Source: UKL13-2 sp031430555 (GTDB lineage: Bacteria > Pseudomonadota > Gammaproteobacteria > Burkholderiales > Usitatibacteraceae). From it: a stretch of DNA of 11,117 nucleotides. Under the pieces are notes generated by a model. That model was not told the DNA's origin. It searched no databases and worked only from the letters and a program-made list of their open reading frames with translations. Below are positions 1-6,601 of this stretch, piece after piece (position 1 is the first letter of the stretch; each line of letters opens with the position of its first letter). Location: the NCBI GenBank assembly GCA_031430555.1, contig JANPBQ010000277.1, forward strand, positions 1 to 11,117, given 5' to 3'. Made by a program: the position numbers and the translations under genes.

Positions 1-2
1 AT

Positions 3-374
3 ACGCTTTTGCTGCGCGTCAGGCATCTGAGCGCCAAATCGGTTGCACGACAGCTCAGGCGCGCTCTGGCCGCCTGCGGCTTGCCCTTTCTGAGCGTCAC
101 CAGCGATCGCGGCTGGGAGTTCACCGCATTGAACGACTATATGCCGGGCAAGGTTTATGTCTGCGACCCCCATGCGCCGAACCAGCGGGGCACCAATGAA
201 AACCAGATCGGCCGGCTTCGCTTGGACTTGCCAAAAGGCATCAGTGTCGACAACGTCAGCGTCGCCAAACTCCAACGCATCGCCCACAAACACAACCACA
301 CGCCACGAAAGGCGCTCGGCTATTGGACTCCTTTTGAGGTAGCATTTGACTGCCCACCGCCTGTCGGCATTTGA
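3..374 (+). CDS. IS30-family transposase, C-terminal part (5' end outside window)
   Basis: This is the catalytic C-terminal portion of a DDE transposase of the IS30 family, which cuts and joins the ends of its insertion sequence. The frame is open to the left edge, so the TTG at position 9 is probably not a real start and the N-terminal half with the first catalytic Asp lies outside. Counting residues from that TTG, the second catalytic Asp is D33 in SDRGWEF, and the Glu is E64 inside the family signature CDPHAPNQRGTNEN. The later LPKG and the NHTPRKALGYWTPFEV segment are also typical IS30 C-terminus. D-to-E spacing is 30 residues, against 33 in the IS30 prototype as I remember it, and the usual Trp before QRGTNEN is Asn. 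An 8-base direct repeat, GCATTTGA, occurs at 342-349 and again over the stop at 367-374. The terminal inverted repeat could not be fixed. Family assignment is firm; whether the element is intact cannot be seen. Confidence 0.88.
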   Translation, partial: TLLLRVRHLSAKSVARQLRRALAACGLPFLSVTSDRGWEFTALNDYMPGKVYVCDPHAPNQRGTNENQIGRLRLDLPKGISVDNVSVAKLQRIAHKHNHTPRKALGYWTPFEVAFDCPPPVGI

Positions 375-398
375 TGTTTAGACCGCGTTTTCGCCCCG

Positions 399-423
399 AA
401 AAGCCCGCCAATGCTGGGGTTTT
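399..423. terminator. Possible bidirectional hairpin terminator between IS30 transposase and the minus-strand gene
   Basis: A short GC-rich hairpin lies between the two convergent genes. It is flanked by AAAA on the left and TTTT on the right. The stem pairs CCC/CCA with TGG/GGG and carries a one-base bulge. It could end transcription from either side. The stem is short and it overlaps the dispersed repeat copy at 407-434, so the terminator role is inferred. Confidence 0.4.
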
Positions 424-434
424 GCCTATTGCTG
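407..434 (-). repeat. Short dispersed repeat, copy A
   Basis: This 28-base stretch matches 7441-7467 with three transitions and one single-base indel, in the same orientation. It shares the core GCCARTGCTGGRGTTT. It covers the stop codon and last codons (Gln-Gln) of the minus-strand hypothetical gene, so that gene's 3' end lies within the repeat. A third, less complete relative is at 2679-2720. Confidence 0.6.
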
Positions 435-794
435 CTGCGCGTAGCCGCGAATCTTGTCGAGCACGAAATCTTTGATGCGCGCGGGCATTTCGATCGACGC
501 GCCTTCAAATTTCGAGGCAATGCCGGTCGGGTCGAACACGCCGTCAGCGACAAACATGGCGCTCATCGCGCGACCGGGTTTTTCCTCCGGCGCGTCCACG
601 CCTTCGTGCCGGTAACCCGATTCCTTCGACCATCTCAGCGCGCGCTCTTTGCCCAATTTCGCGTAGCAAAGCTGGAAGCCGAGCATGTCGCCACTATAGG
701 TTTCCCACGTGTACAAATCGAAAAAGTCATCCTGAAACCAGCGGCGGTGTTTGCCGGATTCGTACTGCGTGACGTCTTTGATTTCGGCGAGCAT
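426..794 (-). CDS. Conserved hypothetical protein, 122 aa
   Basis: I do not recognise a named family. The ATG at 794 is preferred over the upstream TTG at 833 because the conserved-looking part begins at MLAEIKDVTQ. The product is a small soluble protein without signal peptide or membrane segment. Residues 17-44 are aromatic and acidic (HRRWFQDDFFDLYTW, then GFQLCY), followed by ALRW near 52-55 and YRHEGVD near 61-67. This resembles small uncharacterised bacterial proteins with the pattern RRWF-D-DLxVW-GFQLCY, but no activity is known to me. It lies 74 bp downstream of ptsI on the same strand and may be read with it. A T-rich run near 815-825 in that gap, with only a 4-bp stem before it, is too weak to call a terminator. 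The final codons lie inside a dispersed repeat copy. Confidence 0.7.
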   Translation of the reverse strand: MLAEIKDVTQYESGKHRRWFQDDFFDLYTWETYSGDMLGFQLCYAKLGKERALRWSKESGYRHEGVDAPEEKPGRAMSAMFVADGVFDPTGIASKFEGASIEMPARIKDFVLDKIRGYAQQQ

Positions 795-868
795 GATTGA
801 CCGGAGATGGAAAGAGAAAAAATTATCGCACAACGACGATCAATTCAGGAGTGAGACCCGGTGCAAAC

Positions 869-2608
869 TCAAGCGTTCATTTTCTCGACCATCGCTCGCA
901 GTTTGTCCGGGTCATCCGCTTTCAGGATGCGTGCCACCGCCGGCTCGATCGCGGCGACGTTCGACATCAGCACGCGTTGTTTTACCGTCAACACATTGGC
1001 GGGATGCATCGAGAAATGCCGCAGTCCGAAGCCCAGCAACAGACGCGTCATATTTACGTCGCCCGCCATCTCGCCGCATACCGCGACGGGCACCCCCGCC
1101 GCATTGGCTTGCCGAATTACGTTCGAGACCAAATACAGCACCGCCGGATGCAGCGAATCGTACAGATGCGCGACGCTGTCGTCGGTGCGATCGATGGCGA
1201 GCGTGTATTGGATCAAATCGTTCGTGCCGATCGAGAGAAAATCCAGTTGCCGCAAAAACATCGGCAACGCAATCGCGGCCGCCGGCACCTCGATCATGCC
1301 GCCCACCTGAATCTTGTCGTTGAACTTGCGACCTTCGTCTTTCAGTTGCTCCTTGGCGCGCGCGATCGCGACCAGCGTTTGGCGGATTTCGTTGTGGCCC
1401 GCCAGCATCGGAATCAGGATGCGCACATCGCCGTGCCGCGACGCACGCAGGATCGCGCGCAATTGCGTATTGAAGATCGGCGGCTCGGCGAGGCAATAAC
1501 GGATCGCGCGCAAACCCAGCGCGGAATGCGAAGGCCCGTGATCGGGGCTGCTCAACGATTTGTCGGCACCGATATCGAGCGTGCGGATCACCACCGGCTT
1601 GCCTTTCAATCCTTCAGCGACGGCGCGATAGGCCTCGTATTGCTCGTCTTCCGTCGGCAAATCCTTCCGGTTCATGAACAGGAATTCGCTGCGGAACAGT
1701 CCCACGCCGGTCGCACCGGAATGTTTCACCGCATCCAGATCGCTGGGCAATTCGATATTCGCGTGCAGCTCGATATGTTCGCCGTCGAGTGTCTCGGCGG
1801 CGGCGAGTTTGATGCGCGAAAGCTTTTGCCGCTCGAGTTTCCATTGATGTTGTTTCAGCCGGTATTCAGCCAACACCGTTTCATCTGGATCGACAATCAC
1901 CACGCCTTGCGTGCCATCGACCACCACCAGTTCGTCTTCACGCAGCAATTCGCGCGACGTATGGAGCGCGACGATTGCGGGAATCGCGAGGCTCCTCGCC
2001 AAGATCGCGGTGTGAGACGTGGCACCGCCGACATCGGTCACAAACGCAGCGACTTTGTGATCCTTGAACAAAATCACATCGGCCGGCGAGAGATCGCGCG
2101 CGACCAAAATCGTGTCTTCGGCGCGCTCGCGCAATTTCTCCGGCACGGCACTTTCCTGGCCCGACAACGCCGCGATGACGCGCTCGGCGACTTGCCGGAC
2201 ATCGGTCTTGCGTTCGCGCAGATATTCGTCCTGCACATCGGCAAAATGAGCGAGCAATTCATCAAGCTGCAGTTTCAAGGCCCATTCGGCGTTGCAGGAT
2301 TCGCGTTTGATGATCTCGCGCGGCACCTCGCTAAATGAAGGATCTTCCAGAATCATTCGATGCACCGTGATGAACGCGGCCATGTCGGCGCTCGCGTCAC
2401 CCTTGTGCGCGGTGTTGATGTCGTTTTCGAGCCAATCGAGATCGATACGCACCTGTTTCACCGCCGCCGCGAAACGCTTCACTTCGCGCGCGATGAATTC
2501 TTCCGGAATCTGGTAGTGATCGACTTCCAGCGATGCACTCGTGACCAAATGCGCATGGCCGATGGCGATGCCACCCGAGACGCCGAGACCGTGCAGCGTG
2601 AAGCTCAT
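869..2608 (-). CDS. ptsI: Phosphoenolpyruvate-protein phosphotransferase, PTS enzyme I (579 aa)
   Basis: Cytoplasmic enzyme I takes phosphate from phosphoenolpyruvate onto a histidine and passes it to HPr. The N-terminal HPr-binding and swivel part ends with the active-site motif GGATSHTAILAR, whose H199 is the expected phosphohistidine. The C-terminal TIM-barrel contains GVGLFRSEFLFM (302-312), the GGMIEVP stretch (436-442), the signature DFLSIGTNDLIQYTLAIDRTD (456-476) and C511 in CGEMAGD as expected proton donor. The length fits the usual 570-590 residues, so the protein looks complete and active. The ATG at 2608 is chosen because MSFTLHG is where homologues begin and GGAAGG lies about 8 bases upstream. 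An in-frame ATG at 2653, with GGAG upstream, would add 15 residues. It follows ptsH after a 115-bp gap that carries a dispersed repeat copy. Confidence 0.96.
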   Translation of the reverse strand: MSFTLHGLGVSGGIAIGHAHLVTSASLEVDHYQIPEEFIAREVKRFAAAVKQVRIDLDWLENDINTAHKGDASADMAAFITVHRMILEDPSFSEVPREIIKRESCNAEWALKLQLDELLAHFADVQDEYLRERKTDVRQVAERVIAALSGQESAVPEKLRERAEDTILVARDLSPADVILFKDHKVAAFVTDVGGATSHTAILARSLAIPAIVALHTSRELLREDELVVVDGTQGVVIVDPDETVLAEYRLKQHQWKLERQKLSRIKLAAAETLDGEHIELHANIELPSDLDAVKHSGATGVGLFRSEFLFMNRKDLPTEDEQYEAYRAVAEGLKGKPVVIRTLDIGADKSLSSPDHGPSHSALGLRAIRYCLAEPPIFNTQLRAILRASRHGDVRILIPMLAGHNEIRQTLVAIARAKEQLKDEGRKFNDKIQVGGMIEVPAAAIALPMFLRQLDFLSIGTNDLIQYTLAIDRTDDSVAHLYDSLHPAVLYLVSNVIRQANAAGVPVAVCGEMAGDVNMTRLLLGFGLRHFSMHPANVLTVKQRVLMSNVAAIEPAVARILKADDPDKLRAMVEKMNA

Positions 2609-2678
2609 GCGGACGCCTTCCGCACGCAGCCGCAAATGGCTAAAGTCAAGCATCCACGGGCGTCTCCGGGCAATAATG

Positions 2679-2720
2679 CCTGAAACGCCGCACCAGTGCT
2701 AGAGTTTGAGTTTCTCGCCA
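2679..2720 (-). repeat. Short dispersed repeat, copy C, between ptsH and ptsI
   Basis: This stretch matches 7429-7461 except for one single-base gap, two substitutions and an 8-base insertion. The insertion looks like a local duplication, giving GAGTTTGAGTTT at 2702-2713. It fills much of the ptsH-ptsI gap and ends four bases before the ptsH stop codon. Its near-palindromic core CCAGTGCTAG could form a small hairpin in the operon mRNA; that role is inferred. Confidence 0.6.
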
Positions 2721-2723
2721 CCG

Positions 2724-2993
2724 CTACTCGCCTTCGCCAAACTTGTCGTTGATCAGCGCCGCCACCGCATCCATCGCCTCAGCCTCGTCCTCGCCGGTGA
2801 CCTCCAGTTCGATCTTGGTACCCTTGCCTGCCGCGAGCATCATCACGCCCATGATCGATTTCGCGTTCACCCGGCGGCCGGCTTTAGCGACGAATACTTC
2901 GCTTGTAAATAGACCGGCGGTTTGTGTGAGCCTGGCCGACGCGCGCGCGTGCAAACCGAGCTTGTTGATGATCTCGATCTCGCGTTTCAGCAT
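2724..2993 (-). CDS. ptsH: HPr phosphocarrier protein (89 aa)
   Basis: HPr is the small cytoplasmic phosphate carrier between enzyme I and EIIA proteins. The active-site histidine is H15 in KLGLHARAS, and the regulatory serine is S46 in NAKSIMGVMMLAAGKGT, the site that HPr kinase/phosphorylase modifies where that enzyme exists. The length of 89 residues is typical. The ATG at 2993 lies within the end of the upstream EIIA gene (7-base overlap), which implies translational coupling. GGGA about ten bases upstream can serve as ribosome binding site. The intact S46-I47-M48-G49 motif fits control by HprK, but no hprK gene is in the window. The downstream ptsI completes the relay. Confidence 0.97.
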   Translation of the reverse strand: MLKREIEIINKLGLHARASARLTQTAGLFTSEVFVAKAGRRVNAKSIMGVMMLAAGKGTKIELEVTGEDEAEAMDAVAALINDKFGEGE

Positions 2994-3394
2994 GGTGACA
3001 TTCCCGCGCCGCTCGGCATGCGGACGATGCCTTCGTTGGCACCGGCCAACGCTTTTTCGATCAGCACTTCCATCGGCTGCTCCCGGTAAGACAGCGCTTT
3101 GATCAGCATCGGCAAATTGACGCCCGAAACACCTTGCACGCGGCCCGGTTCCAGCAATTTGCAGGCGATGTTGGAAGGGGTTGCGCCGAAAATATCGGTG
3201 AGGATCAGCACCCCGTCGCCCTGATCGAGAAAGCGCACCAGATCGCGCCCCTGCGGCAGAATCGCGTCGGGTTCGTCATGAATGGTGACGCCGAGCTGGC
3301 GCAAATACAGCGGGCGCTTGCCCATGACGTGACTCGCGCAGTGAACCAGGCTCTCGCCCAACGTGCCGTGGGCGACAATAAGTAAACCGATCAT
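2987..3394 (-). CDS. PTS EIIA component of the mannose/fructose (EIIA-Man) family, 135 aa
   Basis: This is a single-domain EIIA of the mannose (Man) superfamily, which accepts phosphate from HPr. The expected phosphohistidine is H9 in MIGLLIVAHGTLGESL. The family signature LTDIFGATPSNIA lies at 65-77 and the GVNLPMLIKAL segment at 91-101. The ATG at 3394 is chosen because the first beta strand starts there; a TTG at 3403 would add only three residues. It heads the EIIA-HPr-EI run and overlaps ptsH by 7 bases. There is no EIIB, EIIC or EIID in the window, so a regulatory function is more likely than sugar uptake. In many betaproteobacteria this gene follows hprK and rapZ; here the upstream neighbour is the divergent DUF971 gene instead. 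Confidence 0.93.
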   Translation of the reverse strand: MIGLLIVAHGTLGESLVHCASHVMGKRPLYLRQLGVTIHDEPDAILPQGRDLVRFLDQGDGVLILTDIFGATPSNIACKLLEPGRVQGVSGVNLPMLIKALSYREQPMEVLIEKALAGANEGIVRMPSGAGMSPC

Positions 3395-3421
3395 GATCGA
3401 CAACCAGAAAGCGATAGCGTC

Positions 3422-3427
3422 ATTCTA
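3422..3427 (-). promoter_or_regulatory. Possible -10 box for the EIIA-ptsH-ptsI run
   Basis: On the minus strand this hexamer reads TAGAAT, five of six bases of the sigma-70 -10 consensus, and lies 27 bases before the EIIA start codon. No good -35 box stands at the proper distance, so this is only a candidate. The 168-bp gap between the divergent genes must hold promoters for both directions. Confidence 0.3.
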
Positions 3428-3562
3428 GCCGATGGTCTGGGTGCGCCTCGGTGCGGCCTCCACCCAACTGCCAGCGGTGGCCCGTTCAAAATGCGCCACG
3501 CGACGCGCGAATCGCGGGAGTAAAATACCGCTTCACCACTACGCAAGACGCCCGACACCAAC

Positions 3563-3934
3563 ATGGCAGGCCTGACCCCGCAATCTCCCCGTCCGACCGA
3601 ACTCAAACTGCACCAGAAATCGCGGCAGCTGGAAGTTGCGTTCGATGACGGCAAGCAGTTCACGTTCAGTTGCGAATTCTTGCGCGTGCATTCGCCATCG
3701 GCCGAAGTGCGCGGCCACGGCCCCGGGCAGGAAGTGTTGCAAATTGGCAAGAAGAACGTCGATATTTCCGCGATCGAACCGGTCGGCTCCTATGCGGTCA
3801 AACTGGTGTTTTCAGACGGTCACGATACGGGAATATATTCGTGGGACTATTTCCACGATTTGGGCGTGAAGCACGATGACTACTGGAAAACCTATCTCGC
3901 GCGCATGGCGAACGCCGCCGCCACGCGCGAGTAA
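3563..3934 (+). CDS. DUF971 domain protein (gamma-butyrobetaine hydroxylase-like N-terminal domain), 123 aa
   Basis: This is a small cytoplasmic protein made of one DUF971 domain (also called GBBH-like N-terminal domain). The domain starts near residue 11 with PTELKLHQKSRQLEVAFDDG and contains the hallmark stretch YAVKLVFSDGHDTGIYSWDYF at 77-97, followed by LGVKHDDYW. The biochemical role of stand-alone members is unknown to me. In betaproteobacteria such a gene is commonly found just before ubiE, as here, which supports both the identification and a link with the quinone cluster. It is the first gene of the plus-strand run, with its start 168 bp from the divergent EIIA start, so it should carry its own promoter; TAAAAT at 3521-3526 is a weak -10 candidate without a matching -35. 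No strong ribosome binding site is seen before the ATG. Confidence 0.9.
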   Translation: MAGLTPQSPRPTELKLHQKSRQLEVAFDDGKQFTFSCEFLRVHSPSAEVRGHGPGQEVLQIGKKNVDISAIEPVGSYAVKLVFSDGHDTGIYSWDYFHDLGVKHDDYWKTYLARMANAAATRE

Positions 3935-3960
3935 GTAAATTACCACCCACCTCCCCTGCC

Positions 3961-4356
3961 ATGCCCGCCGACATCCACGCCTTTTTCGATAGTTACCGAA
4001 ATGCCTTCAACCGGCTTGATGGCCGCGCCGTGTCGGCACATTACGATTGCCCGGCGATGATTGTCGACAGCGGCGGCAATAGCGTCTACCTCGATGCGGC
4101 GGCGCTCGATGCCAACAACCTCGCGCTTTGCGCACACTATGAAAAAGACGCATTTGTGCGCACCGACTTCGCCGAGCGCAACTGCCTGACACTGGGCGAT
4201 CAGTTCTGCGTGGTCGATTTGGCATGGACGATCACGCGCAAAGATCAATCGCCGCAACAATTCAACACCGCCTACTCGCTCGCCAAACGCGACGGCCATT
4301 GGAAAGTCGCCGCCGTGACCGCTTACGAAGAACGCCGACCCGGGACACAGGCATGA
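3961..4356 (+). CDS. NTF2-like (SnoaL/DUF4440-type) small protein, 131 aa
   Basis: The product looks like a cone-shaped alpha+beta fold of the NTF2-like superfamily. The N-terminal helix segment IHAFFDSYRNAFNRLDGRAVSAHYDCPAMIV (5-35) and the closing strand pattern AYSLAKRDGHWKVAAVTAYEE (104-124) are characteristic. Such proteins may bind small hydrophobic ligands, act as enzymes or be scaffolds, and the sequence does not decide which. There is no signal peptide, so it should be cytoplasmic. Its stop overlaps the ubiE start in ATGA, suggesting translational coupling and a related role. It begins 26 bp after the DUF971 gene. No clear Shine-Dalgarno sequence precedes its ATG, so it may depend on upstream translation. 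Confidence 0.78.
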   Translation: MPADIHAFFDSYRNAFNRLDGRAVSAHYDCPAMIVDSGGNSVYLDAAALDANNLALCAHYEKDAFVRTDFAERNCLTLGDQFCVVDLAWTITRKDQSPQQFNTAYSLAKRDGHWKVAAVTAYEERRPGTQA

Positions 4357-5132
4357 GCCAGACGCAAGAAAATCCTTCCGCCGCCGGCAGCGCCAAGGAA
4401 AACCACACCACCCATTTCGGCTTTCAGGATATTTCCGAGGCCGACAAGACGCATCGCGTGCGCGAAGTGTTCAAGTCAGTGGCCCCCTCATACGACTTGA
4501 TGAACGATTTGATGTCCGGCGGCATGCACCGTTTGTGGAAAAGTTTTACGGTCGATCTCGCCAATGTGCGGGCCGGTGAACGCGTGCTGGATGTGGCGTC
4601 CGGCTCCGGCGATCTGGCGCTCGCGTTCGCGAAGGCAGCGGGGCCGAAAGGGCAGGTTTGGCAGACCGACATCAACGAAGCGATGTTGAAAGTCGGCCGC
4701 GATCGCCTGCTAAACGCGGGCTTGACCTTACCCCTCGCGCAGTGCGATGCCGAGAAGTTGCCGTTCGCCGACGAGTCATTCCATTTGGTCAGCGTCGCTT
4801 TCGGGCTCAGAAACATGACGCACAAGGATCGGGCCCTCGCCGAAATGGCGCGGGTACTCAAACCCGGCGGTCGTTTGCTGGTGCTGGAGTTTTCGCAGGT
4901 TCATGATTCGCTGCGCAAAGCCTATGATGCCTATTCGTTCAGCCTGCTGCCGTTGCTCGGCAAATTCATCGCCAAGGATGAAGCGAGTTACCGCTATTTG
5001 GCCGAATCAATCCGCATGCACCCGAATCAGGACACGCTGAAAAGCATGATGGAGACGGCGGGATTATCCCGCGTCGAATATTTCAATCTCACCGCCGGGG
5101 TGGTGGCGGTGCATAAGGGAATCAAACTATGA
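4353..5132 (+). CDS. ubiE: Ubiquinone/menaquinone biosynthesis C-methyltransferase UbiE (259 aa)
   Basis: UbiE is an S-adenosylmethionine-dependent C-methyltransferase that methylates the benzoquinol ring in ubiquinone synthesis, and demethylmenaquinol where menaquinone is made. The family signature VFKSVAPSYDLMNDLMSGGMHRLWK spans 39-63. The SAM-binding motif I is VLDVASGSGDLA (78-89), followed by QTDIN (104-108). The region LPFADESFHLVSVAFGLRNM (136-155) and the post-motif MARVLKPGGRLLVLEFS (165-181) are typical, as is the C-terminus FNLTAGVVAVHKG. Motif I has two Ser where I expect Gly and Thr (AGGTGD in E. coli), a tolerable change. The ATG at 4353 was chosen because it overlaps the previous stop and lies a normal distance before the conserved domain. 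The first 20 residues are variable and polar. The stop overlaps the next gene by ATGA. Confidence 0.96.
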   Translation: MSQTQENPSAAGSAKENHTTHFGFQDISEADKTHRVREVFKSVAPSYDLMNDLMSGGMHRLWKSFTVDLANVRAGERVLDVASGSGDLALAFAKAAGPKGQVWQTDINEAMLKVGRDRLLNAGLTLPLAQCDAEKLPFADESFHLVSVAFGLRNMTHKDRALAEMARVLKPGGRLLVLEFSQVHDSLRKAYDAYSFSLLPLLGKFIAKDEASYRYLAESIRMHPNQDTLKSMMETAGLSRVEYFNLTAGVVAVHKGIKL

Positions 5133-5491
5133 AACGTCTGATCGCAATGGCGGGGCTAGTTTCACTCTGTCTGGGTGCATCGGTTTTCGCGCAAAAGACC
5201 GCTCCTCCCCCACCCAAACCGGTGATCCTCAAACCCGGCAAACCGCTTGAGAAATGCGTAATGCTCAATACCGGTCAAAACCTCGAATACCGCTTCGAGT
5301 CTTCGGCGAAAATAAATTTCAATTTGCACTACAACAAAGGCGACTCCGTCTATTACCCGGTCAAACTCGACCGCACCACCGGTGAGGCGGGCCTGTATGA
5401 ATCCCGCGCTCGAGAGAAACACTGTTTCATGTGGGAAAATCGCACCGATGCGGATGTTGAATTGACCTACTCGTACAAGGTTGGCAAATAA
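5129..5491 (+). CDS. Small exported protein of unknown function, 120 aa
   Basis: I do not recognise a named family. Residues 1-21 form a clear Sec signal peptide (MKR, hydrophobic core, cleavage probably after SVFA), followed by a Pro-rich linker (TAPPPPKP). The mature domain is beta-rich, with FNLHYNKGDSVYYPVKL at 64-80 and CFMWENRTDADVELTYSYKV at 99-118. Cys43 and Cys99 could form a disulfide in the periplasm. The pattern of strands, with FNLHY in the middle and C-x-W-x-N near the end, loosely resembles GOLD-type beta sandwiches; this is an impression, not a domain call. The gene starts inside the ubiE stop (ATGA) and so is probably translationally coupled to it. That is curious for an exported protein following a cytoplasmic enzyme. 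Confidence 0.75.
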   Translation: MKRLIAMAGLVSLCLGASVFAQKTAPPPPKPVILKPGKPLEKCVMLNTGQNLEYRFESSAKINFNLHYNKGDSVYYPVKLDRTTGEAGLYESRAREKHCFMWENRTDADVELTYSYKVGK

Positions 5492-5548
5492 CGCGTCGCA
5501 AAGGGGGATGGACAATCACGCTTTCGTCCCCATATCATTGCAATTCCA

Positions 5549-5554
5549 TATAGT
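5549..5554 (+). promoter_or_regulatory. Possible -10 box upstream of the Tim44-like gene
   Basis: TATAGT in the 129-bp gap before the Tim44-like gene matches five of six bases of the -10 consensus. No convincing -35 element lies 16-18 bases upstream. The gap is the longest inside the plus-strand run, so an internal promoter here is plausible but unproven. Confidence 0.22.
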
Positions 5555-5620
5555 GCGACACAGTCACCCATTCGCTGCACCCGGATCTTCCGTCATTCGT
5601 TTCTGAAAGTTGAGGTCATC

Positions 5621-6589
5621 ATGAAATACATCACCGCCAGCATCCTGATTGCGATCACGTCCGCTTTTCTAATCGCCGACGCCGACGCGCGCCCCTTGGG
5701 TGGCAAGAAGTCGGTCGGCATGAAGCGCGATTCCGCGCAGCAAAACACTGCGACGCCGCCATCGACGCCCACCGCCCCCGCCAAAGCGGCGGCACCCGCC
5801 GCTGCGCCGGCTGCCGCCGCACCCGCGCCGTCCGGCATGAGCAAATGGCTAGGCCCCTTGGCGGGCCTCGCCGCAGGCGGCCTGCTCGCCTCGCTCTTCA
5901 TGGGCGGCGGATTTGCCGGCCTCAAAATGTTCGACATCCTGTTGTTCGCGGGGCTTGCCTTCGGCGCGTTCATGATTTGGCGGATGCTGGCGCAGCGCAA
6001 GGCCGCTGCCAATGCCGCCGCCGGCAGCAATGCGATGCAATATGCCGGCAACGCGGGCTCGGGTAACACCACCGCTCCCTACGTCCCGTATTCCGCGCCC
6101 GCCCCTGCCGCATCGGGTGGCGTCGTCGCACCGGAAATCGGCAGCCGACTCGCTGAGGGCAACGCCTCGAACGCGACGATCGAAGCGGCAACCATTGCGC
6201 CGCGTATTCCGGCCGATTTTGAAGTGGAGCCGTTCCTGCGCCAAGGCCGCATCGCCTTCACCCGCCTGCAAGCGGCCAACGATGCGCGCGATCTGAACGA
6301 CATCCGCGATTTCACCACGCCGGAAATGTACGCCGAACTCGCGATGCAAATTCAGGAGCGCGGTGATGCGCCGCAGCGCACGGAAATTTTGACGATGGAT
6401 GCGAGGCTGCTCGAAGTTGTCACCGAAGGCGAGCGCAAACGCATGATTGCCAGCGTGCGCTTCACCGGCACGTTCCGCGATGGCAAAGATGCCCCGACTG
6501 AATCGCTCGATGAAGTCTGGCATGTCACCAAGGATCTCGGCGATGCGAAGTCGAGCTGGTTGCTCGCCGGTATTCAACAAGTCGAGTAA
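5621..6589 (+). CDS. Tim44-like domain membrane protein (322 aa)
   Basis: This is an inner-membrane-associated protein ending in a Tim44-like domain, the fold shared with the mitochondrial import subunit Tim44 and related to NTF2-like domains. Residues 1-24 look like a signal peptide (MKYITASILIAITSAFLIADADA). An Ala/Pro-rich low-complexity linker follows at about 43-70. A Gly-rich hydrophobic stretch (77-101) and a transmembrane segment (about 104-121) come next, ending in a basic RMLAQRK. A second flexible linker leads to the Tim44-like domain at about 195-322, with EPFLRQGRIAFTRLQAANDARDLNDIRDFTTPEMYAEL. GAGG five bases before the ATG is a good ribosome binding site. Bacterial members have no settled function. 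The position between ubiE and ubiJ is one I know from betaproteobacteria and suggests a membrane-tethered partner in lipid or quinone handling. Confidence 0.88.
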   Translation: MKYITASILIAITSAFLIADADARPLGGKKSVGMKRDSAQQNTATPPSTPTAPAKAAAPAAAPAAAAPAPSGMSKWLGPLAGLAAGGLLASLFMGGGFAGLKMFDILLFAGLAFGAFMIWRMLAQRKAAANAAAGSNAMQYAGNAGSGNTTAPYVPYSAPAPAASGGVVAPEIGSRLAEGNASNATIEAATIAPRIPADFEVEPFLRQGRIAFTRLQAANDARDLNDIRDFTTPEMYAELAMQIQERGDAPQRTEILTMDARLLEVVTEGERKRMIASVRFTGTFRDGKDAPTESLDEVWHVTKDLGDAKSSWLLAGIQQVE

Positions 6590-6601
6590 CGCGCCTTCGG
6601 C

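Noticed and set aside
375..390. A loose similarity of CTAAACAT strings near 375 and 7384 as another repeat
   Set aside because: Only about eight bases match, in opposite orientation, so it may be chance.
795..868. A T-rich run downstream of ptsI as a terminator
   Set aside because: Only a 4-bp stem with an 8-base loop precedes the T run, too weak to separate ptsI from the following gene.
797..2338. A 513-residue plus-strand open frame
   Set aside because: It lies antisense to ptsI, which has every expected motif. The product is rich in Arg, His and Gln without recognisable domains, as expected of a shadow frame in GC-rich DNA.
3391..3750. A 119-residue minus-strand frame upstream of EIIA that might replace hprK or rapZ
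   Set aside because: It has no kinase or P-loop motif and is antisense to the DUF971 gene.
5849..6580. A 243-residue minus-strand frame
   Set aside because: It is antisense to the Tim44-like gene and encodes an Arg/Ala/Gly-rich product without a recognisable domain.
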